From the NCBI GenBank assembly GCA_903873485.1, contig CAIQOO010000042.1:1-49557 (forward strand): DNA of 49,557 nt, read 5' to 3'. Made by a program: the position numbers and the translations under genes. Numbering within the stretch: position 1 is the stretch's first letter; every line of letters starts with the position of its first letter. Of this stretch, positions 35,234-43,937 are shown one piece after another. The notes beneath the pieces were generated by a model. That model saw only the letters and a program-made list of their open reading frames with translations. It was not told the origin of the DNA and searched no databases. Source of the DNA: an uncultured beta proteobacterium (GTDB lineage: Bacteria; Pseudomonadota; Gammaproteobacteria; Burkholderiales; Burkholderiaceae_C).

Positions 35234-36811
35234 ATGAATGGTTTTGCTGCATGGTGGAGCAGGGTAGGCTTGCAATTGAAGCTGCAACTGTTGATACAGG
35301 GCTTTCTGCTGATCATTCTTTTGGCTGCCCAGCAGTGGCTGGCGCATCGGCTCGAAGGCATGGAACTCGATGCCGCCCGGGAGCGGACCACCACCGTGGC
35401 AGACGGCGTCAACAATGGCATGAACACCCTGATGGACCTCAAGGTCGGTGGCAAGGATGTCATCAGTGACGAGGCCGGCCGGGCACTTTTCATTGAACGC
35501 CTCGGTGTCTCAGACAAGCTTAAAGAGGTCCGGTTCATTCGCGGCAAGGGCACCATCGACGAATATGGCCCCGGACTAGCCAAGGAGCAAGCGGTTGACG
35601 AGATGGATCGCAGCGTTCTGGCCAGCGGAAAACCAGCATTCAAGGTGGTTCATGGTGCCAGCGGTGAAGTCTTCATGCGGGCCGTGCTGCCTTCCGTCGC
35701 CCACAAAGAGTACCGCGCCTCCAAATGCCTGGAATGCCATGCCGTCAACGAAGGCACGGTACTCGGTGCCATCAGTGTCACGATGGATATCAAGGAGCAC
35801 ATGAACGATATCAACAGGGTCAAAGCCGGGGTTTGGGTGGGGCAGGGCATCTTGCAGGTGCTGCTGTTTTTTGTCATTGGCTTGATCGTGCGCCGCTCGC
35901 TGGCGCAACTTGGTGCCGAACCGATTGAGGTGACCCGGCTGGCGCAGCATGTTGCAAAAGGCGACCTGAGCCAAAAAATTCCCCTGCGCGCAGGCGATAG
36001 CCAAAGCATGATGGCGCAACTCAAGCAGATGCAAGAGAGCCTGGCCAAGGTGGTGGGCAAGGTGTTGCGTGGATCAGAAAGCGTCGCCACCGCCAGCATC
36101 GAAATCGCCCAGGGCAACAGCGATTTATCGGCGCGCACCGAGCATCAGGCCAGTTCACTCGAACAAATTGCTGCGGCGATGGATGAACTCGATGCCACCG
36201 TCAAGCAAAACGCCGATAGCGCCCGTCAGGCCAACCAACTCGCCAGAAACGCCTCGGCGGTGGCGGCACAGGGGGGTGAGGTGGTGTCGCAGGTGGTGGC
36301 GACCATGAAAGGCATCAACGCGTCGTCGCACCAGATTTCAGAGATCATCAGCGTGATTGACGGCATCGCCTTTCAGACCAACATTCTGGCGCTCAATGCT
36401 GCCGTTGAGGCGGCGCGCGCCGGCGAGCAGGGTCGTGGATTTGCCGTGGTGGCAACCGAAGTGCGCTCGTTAGCCGGACGGTCGGCGCAGGCCGCCCGGG
36501 AAATCAAGGGCTTGATCAGTGCCAGCGTGGCGCGTGTCGAGCAGGGCAGCGCGCTGGTTGATCAGGCCGGGGTCACCATGCAGGAGGTGGTCATCAGCAT
36601 CCGTCGTGTCACCGACATCATGGGTGAAATCAGCACTGCCAGTGACCAGCAGAGCCATGGCGTGGTTCAGGTGGTTGAGTCGATCCGGCAAATGGACCAA
36701 GTCACCCAGCAAAACGCCGCTCTGGTTGAACAAATGTCGGCTGCTGCCGACAGCCTGAACGCACAGGCGCAAGAGTTGGTGGAAACCGTGGCCGTCTTCA
36801 AGCTGAATTGA
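35234..36811 (+). CDS. Methyl-accepting chemotaxis protein with periplasmic CxxCH haem motif
   Basis: A 525-residue chemoreceptor starting at MNGFAAWWSRVGLQLKLQLL with AAGGTG upstream. Helix 1 (about 20-36) and helix 2 (about 203-222) bound a periplasmic domain that contains KCLECHAVNEGTVLGAISV: a Cys165-x-x-Cys168-His169 c-type haem attachment site. Related haem-PAS receptors with this tail (DUF3365-like) occur in redox sensors. HAMP and the signalling hairpin (IDGIAFQTNILALNAAVEAA, continuing GEQGRGFAVVATEVRSL) follow. The C-terminus (ETVAVFKLN) has no CheR-binding pentapeptide, unlike the receptor at 24633. It begins 59 nt after the DUF1624 gene. Confidence 0.92.
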   Translation: MNGFAAWWSRVGLQLKLQLLIQGFLLIILLAAQQWLAHRLEGMELDAARERTTTVADGVNNGMNTLMDLKVGGKDVISDEAGRALFIERLGVSDKLKEVRFIRGKGTIDEYGPGLAKEQAVDEMDRSVLASGKPAFKVVHGASGEVFMRAVLPSVAHKEYRASKCLECHAVNEGTVLGAISVTMDIKEHMNDINRVKAGVWVGQGILQVLLFFVIGLIVRRSLAQLGAEPIEVTRLAQHVAKGDLSQKIPLRAGDSQSMMAQLKQMQESLAKVVGKVLRGSESVATASIEIAQGNSDLSARTEHQASSLEQIAAAMDELDATVKQNADSARQANQLARNASAVAAQGGEVVSQVVATMKGINASSHQISEIISVIDGIAFQTNILALNAAVEAARAGEQGRGFAVVATEVRSLAGRSAQAAREIKGLISASVARVEQGSALVDQAGVTMQEVVISIRRVTDIMGEISTASDQQSHGVVQVVESIRQMDQVTQQNAALVEQMSAAADSLNAQAQELVETVAVFKLN

Positions 36812-36821
36812 ACGCGGGCTT

Positions 36822-37196
36822 TCAGATCAGCGAGCGGATGTGTGCTGCGACCACCGTCAGTTGTTTCTTGTCCATGCGTTCAATGAACTTGCGGCTGACC
36901 GAGCTGATCAGTTTGGCGGCGCCCGACAAGCCCAGCCGGGCTGATTGCTCGGTGACAAAACCGACCTCGGCGAGCTTGAGCGCACGCAGGAAATAGTGCT
37001 CCATGCCGGCATTGATCAGCTCCTGCACCAGATCGGCCAGCGCCTGGCCGTGGGCCGGATGGTGCTCGGCTGATTCCAGCGTTTCAAGCAGGGCCAGCGT
37101 TTGCACCCGCAACTCAACCGAGTGATAGAAGCGCAATGAGGGCAGGGCCGCCGGGGTGGCCTTGGCGGCGGCTTTGGGTTTGCCTGAAGCGGGCAT
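36822..37196 (-). CDS. Conserved hypothetical helical protein
   Basis: A 124-residue protein I cannot name. After a Lys/Ala-rich tail (MPASGKPKAAAKATPAALPS) comes a helical domain: LRFYHSVELRVQTLALLETL, ADLVQELINAGMEHYFLRAL, then LSGAAKLISSVSRKFIERMD. No cysteine, signal peptide or membrane segment. The stop of ppiC and this start are 7 nt apart on the same strand, so it is co-transcribed downstream of the parvulin gene. Its composition fits the surrounding genome and it looks like a real, conserved cytoplasmic protein. Confidence 0.75.
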   Translation of the reverse strand: MPASGKPKAAAKATPAALPSLRFYHSVELRVQTLALLETLESAEHHPAHGQALADLVQELINAGMEHYFLRALKLAEVGFVTEQSARLGLSGAAKLISSVSRKFIERMDKKQLTVVAAHIRSLI

Positions 37197-37203
37197 TGCT
37201 GGC

Positions 37204-37989
37204 CTATTCGACTTTGGCTTTGCTGCGCAGGTCGTTTTGGTACTTGGCCAGTTTTTGCTGCTGCAATTGTTGCTGCACCTGCGGCTTGACGCTTTCTAGC
37301 GTAGGCAACTTGGCATCACGGGTGTCATCAAGACGAATGACGTGGTAGCCAAACTGCGACTTCACCGGAGTTTCGGTCATCTTGCCCTTGGTCAACTGAG
37401 TCAGCGCGGTTGAAAATTCGTTCACATAATTGCCGGCCGGTGCCCAATCCAGGTCGCCCCCCTTGGCACCAGAGCCGGGGTCTTTGCTGGATTTTTTGGC
37501 GATTTCGTCAAACTTGCCACCCTTTTTAAGCTGGGCGATGATGGCCTTGGCCTCGTCCTCTTTTTCTACCAGAATATGCCGTGCCTTGTACTCTTTGCTG
37601 CTGTTGGCGGCGGCAAACTTGTCGTATTCGGCCTTCACTTCTTCGTCGGTGACGACATTGGCTTTTTGGTAATTGGTGAACAGGTCCCGAATCAGGATGG
37701 TCTGGCGTGCCAGCTCCATCTGGGTCTTGAAGTCTTCCGAGGTGTCAAGACCCTGACGTTGTGCTTCCTGGATAAAAATTTCACGCGCGATCACTTCATC
37801 CTTGATCTGTTGCTCAACTTCGGGCGTGATCTGGCGGCCCGAGCGCATCACCTGCTGGCTCAAAGCTTCAACCCGTGTCTTGGGCACCGGCTTGCCATTG
37901 ACGATGGCGATATTTTGGGCAAAGGCCAGCGGTGACAGGCCGGTCATCAGGGTTGCCAGCGCGATGCCGGACAAGAGATTTTTCTTCAT
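37204..37989 (-). CDS. Periplasmic parvulin-type peptidyl-prolyl isomerase
   Basis: A 261-residue exported protein. A Sec signal peptide (MKKNLLSGIALATLMTGLSP ending LAFAQ) is followed by a SurA-like helical chaperone part (QQVMRSGRQITPEVEQQIKD) and a PpiC parvulin domain from KEYKARHILVEKEDEAKAII to FGYHVIRLDDTRD, including GGDLDWAPAGNYVNEFSTAL. It should speed proline isomerisation during folding of envelope proteins. It lies 51 nt after bolA and just before a small conserved gene, in a minus-strand run with yciB, msrB and selO. Confidence 0.93.
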   Translation of the reverse strand: MKKNLLSGIALATLMTGLSPLAFAQNIAIVNGKPVPKTRVEALSQQVMRSGRQITPEVEQQIKDEVIAREIFIQEAQRQGLDTSEDFKTQMELARQTILIRDLFTNYQKANVVTDEEVKAEYDKFAAANSSKEYKARHILVEKEDEAKAIIAQLKKGGKFDEIAKKSSKDPGSGAKGGDLDWAPAGNYVNEFSTALTQLTKGKMTETPVKSQFGYHVIRLDDTRDAKLPTLESVKPQVQQQLQQQKLAKYQNDLRSKAKVE

Positions 37990-38040
37990 GCAAATTTCCA
38001 GAGTTTCAAAATAAAAGAGTTGGGGTTTTGACCGTGATGG

Positions 38041-38322
38041 CTATGCTGCTGGTGCCCTGGCTTCAACTGCCAACGCATGCAGGCCCTGGTCCATAAAATC
38101 TTGCAGCGCATCATACACAAGCCGATGCCGCGCCACCGGGGTCTTGCCGGTAAATAAATGTGAAGTGATGCGGACCCGAAAATGGGTGCCAAAACCGCTG
38201 CCATTGGCACCGGCGTGGCCATGGTGCTGGCCGCTTTCGTCAATCACGTCAAGGCTGACGGGTTCAAAAACGCTTTGCAGGCGCTGTTGCAATTGTTGGG
38301 CGGTGGGGGCGTTGTGGCTCAT
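38041..38322 (-). CDS. bolA: BolA family protein
   Basis: A 93-residue BolA/IbaG-like protein starting [19 protein letters not shown]. The family signature is present: [26 protein letters not shown] with HRLVYDAL, then LHALAVEA. BolA proteins pair with monothiol glutaredoxins in Fe-S handling and act as stress regulators in enterobacteria. The conserved His in the loop (HGHAG) is kept. The ATG overlaps the yciB stop by 4 nt, so it is translated in the yciB-bolA-ppiC series. Confidence 0.93.
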   Translation of the reverse strand: MSHNAPTAQQLQQRLQSVFEPVSLDVIDESGQHHGHAGANGSGFGTHFRVRITSHLFTGKTPVARHRLVYDALQDFMDQGLHALAVEARAPAA

Positions 38323-38870
38323 GGTGTGGTGTGTTTGCTGTTGTCGTCGCCGGTGAGGTAGCGCGAAATGTAAAACCCCTGGCCGACAATGAAGATCAGC
38401 GGGAAGGCATAACCCCACAGCTTGAAATTAACCCAGTCTTCGGTGCTGTAAAACGCCGCCACATAGCCGTTGATGCTGGCCATGAAAACGCAATACACCA
38501 CCCACACCATGTTCAGCCGCATCCAGACCGGTTCGGGCAGGCTAAGCTGGCTGCCCAGCAGCAGCTTGAGAAAGTTCTTTTTCAGCAGCCATACCGCAAT
38601 TGCCAGCCCAATTGCCATGGCGGCGTACAGCACGGTGGGCTTCCACTTGATGAAACGCTCGTCATGCAGCACCAAAGTCAGGGTGCCAAAAACCAGGATC
38701 AGCGCCAGCGTGATCTTGTGCATGGCTTGCAGCCGCCGGTCAATGCCATAAATCAGCGCCATTTGCAGCACCGTAGCAGCCATCAGCACGGCAGTGCCGA
38801 TATAGATGTCGTAAAACTTGTAGGCGCTAAAAAACAGCAGGATGGGGAAAAAGTCGATCAGTATCTTCAT
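38319..38870 (-). CDS. yciB: Septation protein A / inner membrane protein YciB
   Basis: A 183-residue five-helix membrane protein of the YciB/IspA family: [99 protein letters not shown]. The family is involved in cell-envelope integrity and division. It overlaps msrB upstream (4 nt) and bolA downstream (4 nt), a tight three-gene coupling. Confidence 0.95.
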   Translation of the reverse strand: MKILIDFFPILLFFSAYKFYDIYIGTAVLMAATVLQMALIYGIDRRLQAMHKITLALILVFGTLTLVLHDERFIKWKPTVLYAAMAIGLAIAVWLLKKNFLKLLLGSQLSLPEPVWMRLNMVWVVYCVFMASINGYVAAFYSTEDWVNFKLWGYAFPLIFIVGQGFYISRYLTGDDNSKHTTP

Positions 38871-39274
38871 GTTGGCGTGAAGTTTAACGAGGCCGAGTTC
38901 ATGCAGTAACGCAAACCGGTTTCGGTCGGACCATCGTCAAACACATGGCCCAGGTGCGCACCGCATTCGGCGCAGACCACCTCGACCCGTTTCATGCCGT
39001 GGCTGTGATCGGTGATCTCCTTGACGGCACCCGGGCGCGCCAATGCAAAGCTCGGCCAGCCGCAGCCGGCATCAAACTTGCTGCCAGACGCAAACAGCGT
39101 GTTGCCACAGCAAATGCAGTGGTAGCTGCCGTCGGCCCAATGGGCTTCGTACTTGCCGCTGAAAGGTCGCTCGGTGGCGGCCTGGCGCGCGACCTGAAAG
39201 GCCGACGGCTCAGCGCCTTTTTCTTTCAAAAGGGCTTGCCATTGGGCATCGGTTTTCTGGACTGGGTAATTCAT
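38867..39274 (-). CDS. msrB: Peptide-methionine (R)-S-oxide reductase
   Basis: A 135-residue MsrB that repairs oxidised methionine. Zinc cysteines are in CICC and [17 protein letters not shown] and [11 protein letters not shown] are family signatures and the catalytic cysteine is in [13 protein letters not shown], so it is the selenium-free form. The start ATG ([16 protein letters not shown]) is the first with family sequence behind it. It lies 35 nt downstream of selO and overlaps yciB by 4 nt. With selO it suggests a redox-stress function for the run. Confidence 0.95.
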   Translation of the reverse strand: MNYPVQKTDAQWQALLKEKGAEPSAFQVARQAATERPFSGKYEAHWADGSYHCICCGNTLFASGSKFDAGCGWPSFALARPGAVKEITDHSHGMKRVEVVCAECGAHLGHVFDDGPTETGLRYCMNSASLNFTPT

Positions 39275-39309
39275 CGGCGTGGTCTTCAAAGAGTGGCAAT
39301 GGGGTATTG

Positions 39310-40848
39310 TCAGGAACTGCAACTGATCTCGATCTGGCTGGCCCAGTCCGGCGGGAAATCGGCATAAGCTGCATGACCGGGGTGCTCGTCAAACGGGCGC
39401 TCCAGCAGGGCCAGCAGCGTCGCAACGCCAGCATAGTCGCCGGTTTTGGCAGCCCGAATAGCTTCTTCGCTAAGGTGGTTGCGCAGCACAAACTTCGGAT
39501 TTGTTTTTAACATCAAATCGGCCTGCAGCCCTTTATCAACATGCGCTGATAGCTCATTAAAACGGAGCATCCAAGCATCCAAAGCGCCATCATTGAGGAA
39601 CAATTCACGCACCGGCTGCGGGTTGCCGATAGCTGTTGCCTGGCTGAGCCGACGCCAGAAAATGCTGTAGTCCACCCGGTGTTGTGCCAGCAGCGCCAGG
39701 ATGTCGCGCACCAGCGTCGCCTGCGCCGCAACGTCAGGCGCAAGGCCGCCGGTCGCCGTCGGCAAAACCTCCGCAGCTTGCACGCCTGGGTCGCAGGCGG
39801 TCAGCCCGAGCTTGGCCCGCATCAACTGCAGCAGGCTGTGCTCAAAGGTCGTTTTGAAAGTTTTTAGCGCCAACAGGGCCAACTGCTGGTCGCCAATCAG
39901 TGGCAGCAACGCTTGCGCTAAGCAAAACAGGTTCCAGTGGGCGATGTCGGGCTGGCGCTCAAAAGCGTAGCGACCCGCCCGGTCTGAATGGTTGCAAATG
40001 TGGTCTGGGTCAAATGCGTCGAGAAACTGGAACGGACCGTAATCGATGGTGAGGCCCAGAATGCTCATGTTGTCGGTGTTCATCACGCCGTGGCAAAAAC
40101 CCGCCGCTTGCCAGTGCGCCACCATCAGCGCGGTGCGCTGCGCCACCTGCTGCAGCAGTGCGGCATAGGCGTTGCCGTCAAGTTGATCGGTGCTGCGGCA
40201 ATCGGGATAGAAGCGGTCAACACAATAGTCGGCCAGCGCTTGCAGCTCGGCGAGCTGATTTCTGGCGGCAAAGTGCTCAAAATGGCCAAACCGGACAAAG
40301 CTTGGTGCCACCCTGGTCACCACGGCAGCGGTCTCTGGCGTTTCGCGCCAGACCGTGTCGTTCGAGCCGGTGACGCACAGCGCACGCGAGCTTGGAATGC
40401 CCAGCGCGTGCATCGCTTCGCTGCACAAAAACTCCCGAATGCTGCTGCGAAGCACTGCCCGTCCGTCGCCCATGCGCGAATAAGGGGTCAGCCCCGAGCC
40501 TTTGAGCTGCACTTCCAGCCCATTGGTTTCGCCCAGCAAAATGGCGCGCCCGTCGCCCAATTGCCCGGCCCATTGGCCAAACTGGTGTCCGCTATAGACG
40601 CTGGCCAGCGGCTGTGTGCCTGAAATCGGCTGATTGCCGCTAAGCGCCTGCAGCAGCGCGGCAGACCCCAGCCAGTCGGGATCAAGCCCGAGCAAACCCG
40701 CCACCGCCGAACTGCGCCCAACCCAATAGGGCGCAGTCAGCGGCTGCGGTGCCAGCGGCGTGAAGAAACTGGTTCCGAGGCGGTGAAAACTGTTGTCCCA
40801 AGCCAGATTGGTTTTGACAACTTCAAGGGCGGCAGGTCGGGCGTTCAT
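39310..40848 (-). CDS. selO: Protein adenylyltransferase SelO (YdiU)
   Basis: A 512-residue pseudokinase-fold enzyme that transfers AMP to proteins. The start [20 protein letters not shown] was chosen; the upstream frame lacks homology. Motifs: [80 protein letters not shown] (catalytic region) and [19 protein letters not shown]. The C-terminal end EISCSS has Cys where the human protein has selenocysteine. Codons for [16 protein letters not shown] come from an in-frame copy of the AT-rich dispersed element just before the conserved [10 protein letters not shown]. Confidence 0.95.
   Translation of the reverse strand: MNARPAALEVVKTNLAWDNSFHRLGTSFFTPLAPQPLTAPYWVGRSSAVAGLLGLDPDWLGSAALLQALSGNQPISGTQPLASVYSGHQFGQWAGQLGDGRAILLGETNGLEVQLKGSGLTPYSRMGDGRAVLRSSIREFLCSEAMHALGIPSSRALCVTGSNDTVWRETPETAAVVTRVAPSFVRFGHFEHFAARNQLAELQALADYCVDRFYPDCRSTDQLDGNAYAALLQQVAQRTALMVAHWQAAGFCHGVMNTDNMSILGLTIDYGPFQFLDAFDPDHICNHSDRAGRYAFERQPDIAHWNLFCLAQALLPLIGDQQLALLALKTFKTTFEHSLLQLMRAKLGLTACDPGVQAAEVLPTATGGLAPDVAAQATLVRDILALLAQHRVDYSIFWRRLSQATAIGNPQPVRELFLNDGALDAWMLRFNELSAHVDKGLQADLMLKTNPKFVLRNHLSEEAIRAAKTGDYAGVATLLALLERPFDEHPGHAAYADFPPDWASQIEISCSS
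39511..39565 (+). repeat. Dispersed AT-rich element, copy inside selO
   Basis: CATCAAATCGGCCTGCAGCC, CTTTATCAACA, then TGCGCTGATAGCTCATTAAA, in the order of the reference at 3729. It is antisense to selO; the gene reads KGLQADL across it, close to GLQANL read by xseA across its own copy. Confidence 0.75.
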
Positions 40849-41173
40849 GCCGCCATTGTCCAAGAGGGCCGACAAACCCGATGCGGGCAGGGGCAATCTG
40901 CCGCCAACATGCGATGGGGCCACCATGCTGATGCGGTGATGGCAGCCATTGCAGACAGCAGTCCTTGGGTGACTAACCCGGCAATACAATGGTTCGACCC
41001 AACGGCCAAGCTCAGCAAGAACGGCGATGTTTCATCGTTAATGTGAAACACCACCGTTCATGGTGAGCTTGTCGAACCACAGCCTTAATAGAAAAGCCCT
41101 TCGATCCTTCGGCAAGCTCAGGACAGGCCAGGCTCAGGGCGAACGGTTTCATAGGGTGAACGGTTTCATAGGG

Positions 41174-41297
41174 CAATGGCACTGACTTAAGAGGTTCCCG
41201 TTCGGGCTGAGCTTGTCGAAGCCTTCGAGAACCCTTCGACAAGCTCAGGGCGAACGGGAGAATTTGGCAAGCAATTGTGCTTAAGTCAGTGCCATTG
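41174..41297. mobile_element. 124-bp non-autonomous IS4-like element (MITE)
   Basis: Perfect 18-bp terminal inverted repeats, CAATGGCACTGACTTAAG at 41174-41191 and its complement at 41280-41297. Exactly outside both ends is the same 11-bp sequence GTTTCATAGGG (41163-41173 and 41298-41308), as expected of a target duplication; IS4-family elements make 10-13-bp duplications and have ends of this type. There is no transposase. The interior is a long hairpin of two copies of the TTCGACAAGCTCA repeat. The target region itself contains a GGTTTCATAGGGTGAAC tandem, so part of the direct repeat could be older. Confidence 0.75.
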
Positions 41298-41356
41298 GTT
41301 TCATAGGGTGAACGGTTTCATTATTCGTGGTGGTTGGCAGTGCAAGTTAGCGAAAA

Positions 41357-41481
41357 CCGTTCGCCCTGAGCGCAGTCGAAGGGCTTGTATCCAACGATGA
41401 AGCCGTTCGCCCTGAGCGCAGTCGAAGGGCTTGTATCCAACGATGAAGCCGTTCGCCCTGAGCGTAGTCGAAGGGCTTGTA
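41357..41481 (+). repeat. 46-bp tandem repeat upstream of hsdR (2.7 copies)
   Basis: Units begin at 41357, 41403 and 41449: CCGTTCGCCCTGAGCGCAGT, CGAAGGGCTTGTATCCAACG and ATGAAG. The third copy has one change (GCGTAG) and ends after CTTGTA. It stops 41 bp before the hsdR start and may contain the promoter or affect it. Confidence 0.85.
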
Positions 41482-41522
41482 ATTCTGCGGGCAAACACAG
41501 GCAATTAATATCGGGAGGTTTT

Positions 41523-43937
41523 GTGGCATACAACGAACAAGAAACGCGCTTCTATCTGATTGACCCGGTGCTGCGTGCCAAGGGATATGACGATTACCGC
41601 TGGCTCAAGATGGAAACCCCGGCCCCGGTGGAGCCCACCGGACCCAAAGGCCGCCGCCGCAAGGGGGCAGGCCGCACCGATTACCTGATTTGCGTGCAAG
41701 TGGGCGATACGCCCAAACCGCTTCCGGTGGGTGTGGTTGAGGTCAAGCGCGAGGAAGAAGACCCGCTCAAAGGCATGCAGCAAGCCCGGGCCTATGCCGA
41801 CTGCAAGCGCTTTGAGGTGAAATACGTTTTTGCCAGCAACGGCCACCGTTATGGCGAGTTTGACCTCTTCACCAACTGGCAAAGCGGCCCGTTCGCGTTT
41901 GCCGACTTTCCGCCACACGCCGATTTGACCGCGCGTTATGCCAAAGACATCGGTCTTGACCTCAACCAGCCGCAAGCCGCCATGCTGTTTCAGGCCGACA
42001 GCCCGGCCTGGGCGCAAAGCCGCTATTACCAGGACGCCGCGATTCGCGCCGCGTTCGAGAAAATCATCCATTGCCAGCAAAACCAGCTACCCGCCCGCGT
42101 GCTGCTGGCGCTGGCCACCGGCTCGGGCAAAACCATCATTGCCACCAATTTGCTGTGGCGCTTGAGCCAGGCCGCGCAACTGCCCAAACCGGCCTTGTTT
42201 CTGTGTGACCGGGATGAACTGCGCGAGCAAGCCTACACCAAGCTGCGCGCCGCTTTTGGCGACAACGCCCGCATCGTCAAACTCGAAAAAGGGCAAAATG
42301 CCGCCAAAAACGCCCGCGTTCACATCGCCACTTATCAAACCCTGGGCTTGGATGACGATGACGATGACGACGAGGGCTTTGCCAGCTTTTTGACCGAGCA
42401 TTACGGCAACGATGCCTTTAGCGTCATCATCATTGACGAATGCCACCGCTCAGCCTGGGGCAAATGGTCTGAAGTGCTCAAGCGCAACCCCAACGCCATC
42501 CATATCGGCCTGACTGCCACGCCGCGCCAGTTGCACGAAGTCCACAACGCCACGCCCGATGACCAGGCCATTACCGCCAACAACCACCGCTATTTTGGCG
42601 AGCCAGTCTATGAATACACCCTGATTCAGGCACAGGAAGACGGCTACCTGGCGGCCTGCGAAATTGTCCGGCGCAAGGCCAGCATCGACAACCGGGTGTT
42701 TAGCAAGGCCGAGATTCTGAAAGCCAAGCCGGTGGACCTGCGCACCGGCTTGCCCCTGACCGCCGAAGACCTGAGCAAAACCGAATACACCGGGCGCGAC
42801 TTTGACAACGAGTTATTCATCGAGCTGCGCACCCCCAAAATGTGTGAAGACCTGTTTGCGCTGCTGTGCGTAAACGGCGGGCCAGAGCAAAAAGTCATCA
42901 TTTTTTGCACCCGCGAAATCCATTCCGACCGGGTGGCGCAGCAGATGAACAACCTGTACACCCGCTGGTGCAAGCAGCAGGGCATGGTGCCCAAAGACCA
43001 CTACGCCTTCAAATGCATGGGTGGCCCCAACAACGGGGCCGACATGATCGAGCCGATGCGTGGCTCAGGCGAGCGGGCTTTTATCGCCTGCACAGTGGAT
43101 TTACTGGAGGCCGGTGTCGATATTGAACGCTTGAACGCCGTGGTGTTTTTTCGCTACATCCAGTCGCCCATCAAGTTTTACCAGATGGTCGGGCGCGGCA
43201 CCCGCATCCATGAAGAAACCCAAAAATACAAGTTCTGGCTGTACGACTACACCGACGTGACGCTGCTGTTTGGCACCGACTTCATCACCAAGCCGCTGCG
43301 CATTGGTGCTGGTGGCGGCCAAGGCGGCGATGGAGGCGGCGGCGCTGGCACGGGGAATAGCGATGCGCCGCGTGTGGCCGAGGTGCAAGGCCAGTTGGTG
43401 ATGATCAACCCTTTGGGCCGCTTTATCCTGTGCAGCCGCGACGGGCGCGACACGCCGATTCCAGTCGATGAATACCGCCGCGAGGTGGTGCAGCGGGTGC
43501 TCAGCGAGGCGAACAATCTGGACGATTTCCGCGCCCTGTGGATTGAAGCGCCGAAACGCCGCCAACTGATTGACCACCTGCTGGGCGACAACTTCAGCCC
43601 CGAAGTGATCCGCGAGATTGACCACATGAACGACTTTGACCTGTATGACTTTTTTGGCCACCACGGCTACCACGCCCAAGCATTGAGACGCCCCGAGCGG
43701 GGTGCGATGTTTATTGCCAACAACCAAAGCTGGCTGGACGGCATGGACAGCCGGGCGGCGATTGTGGTCAGGGGTTTGGGGCAGCAGTTTGTCCAGGGCG
43801 GCACCGAGGCGCTGGAAACCCCGGCGCTGTGGGAGGTGCCGGAGATCAGGATTGCCGGGGGGCTGAATGCGCTGCGTCGCGTTGGGCAGCCGGTGCAGGT
43901 GATGCACGAGGCTAAAGCGAGGTTGTTTGGCGTATGA
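41523..43937 (+). CDS. hsdR: Type I restriction enzyme, restriction/translocase subunit HsdR
   Basis: An 804-residue motor-nuclease. I start it at the GTG at 41523 because GGGAGG lies just upstream; the open frame from 41385 is translated repeat. The nuclease domain is N-terminal (RTDYLICVQ to VGVVEVKREEEDPLKGMQQA, giving D...ExK), followed by helicase motifs: ATGSGKTIIATN (Walker A from residue 198), DECHRSAW (Walker B, 305-308), GLTATP and QMVGRGTRIHEE (motif VI). A run of seven Asp (about 277-283) lies between motifs, and a Gly-rich stretch near residue 600 separates a C-terminal domain. It cuts DNA after ATP-driven translocation when the site is unmethylated. It overlaps hsdS by 4 nt. Confidence 0.93.
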   Translation: MAYNEQETRFYLIDPVLRAKGYDDYRWLKMETPAPVEPTGPKGRRRKGAGRTDYLICVQVGDTPKPLPVGVVEVKREEEDPLKGMQQARAYADCKRFEVKYVFASNGHRYGEFDLFTNWQSGPFAFADFPPHADLTARYAKDIGLDLNQPQAAMLFQADSPAWAQSRYYQDAAIRAAFEKIIHCQQNQLPARVLLALATGSGKTIIATNLLWRLSQAAQLPKPALFLCDRDELREQAYTKLRAAFGDNARIVKLEKGQNAAKNARVHIATYQTLGLDDDDDDDEGFASFLTEHYGNDAFSVIIIDECHRSAWGKWSEVLKRNPNAIHIGLTATPRQLHEVHNATPDDQAITANNHRYFGEPVYEYTLIQAQEDGYLAACEIVRRKASIDNRVFSKAEILKAKPVDLRTGLPLTAEDLSKTEYTGRDFDNELFIELRTPKMCEDLFALLCVNGGPEQKVIIFCTREIHSDRVAQQMNNLYTRWCKQQGMVPKDHYAFKCMGGPNNGADMIEPMRGSGERAFIACTVDLLEAGVDIERLNAVVFFRYIQSPIKFYQMVGRGTRIHEETQKYKFWLYDYTDVTLLFGTDFITKPLRIGAGGGQGGDGGGGAGTGNSDAPRVAEVQGQLVMINPLGRFILCSRDGRDTPIPVDEYRREVVQRVLSEANNLDDFRALWIEAPKRRQLIDHLLGDNFSPEVIREIDHMNDFDLYDFFGHHGYHAQALRRPERGAMFIANNQSWLDGMDSRAAIVVRGLGQQFVQGGTEALETPALWEVPEIRIAGGLNALRRVGQPVQVMHEAKARLFGV

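Larger units (their letters stand above)
40849..41522. repeat. Repeat-rich left flank of the restriction island
   Basis: About 670 bp without a gene. The first 130 bp are the selO upstream region. From 40991 it is built of palindromic repeats related to TTCGACAAGCTCAGGGCGAA: GGTTCGACCCAACGGCCAAG (40991), a diverged copy of the right-flank module (41043-41351), an inserted 124-bp element and a 46-bp tandem repeat. Reading frames through this stretch are repeat-derived and were not annotated. Confidence 0.8.

Noticed and set aside
41385..41522. N-terminal extension of hsdR in the same open frame
   Set aside because: It is translated 46-bp repeat (FALSAVEGL and similar), without homology, and a GGGAGG site marks the GTG at 41523 as the start.
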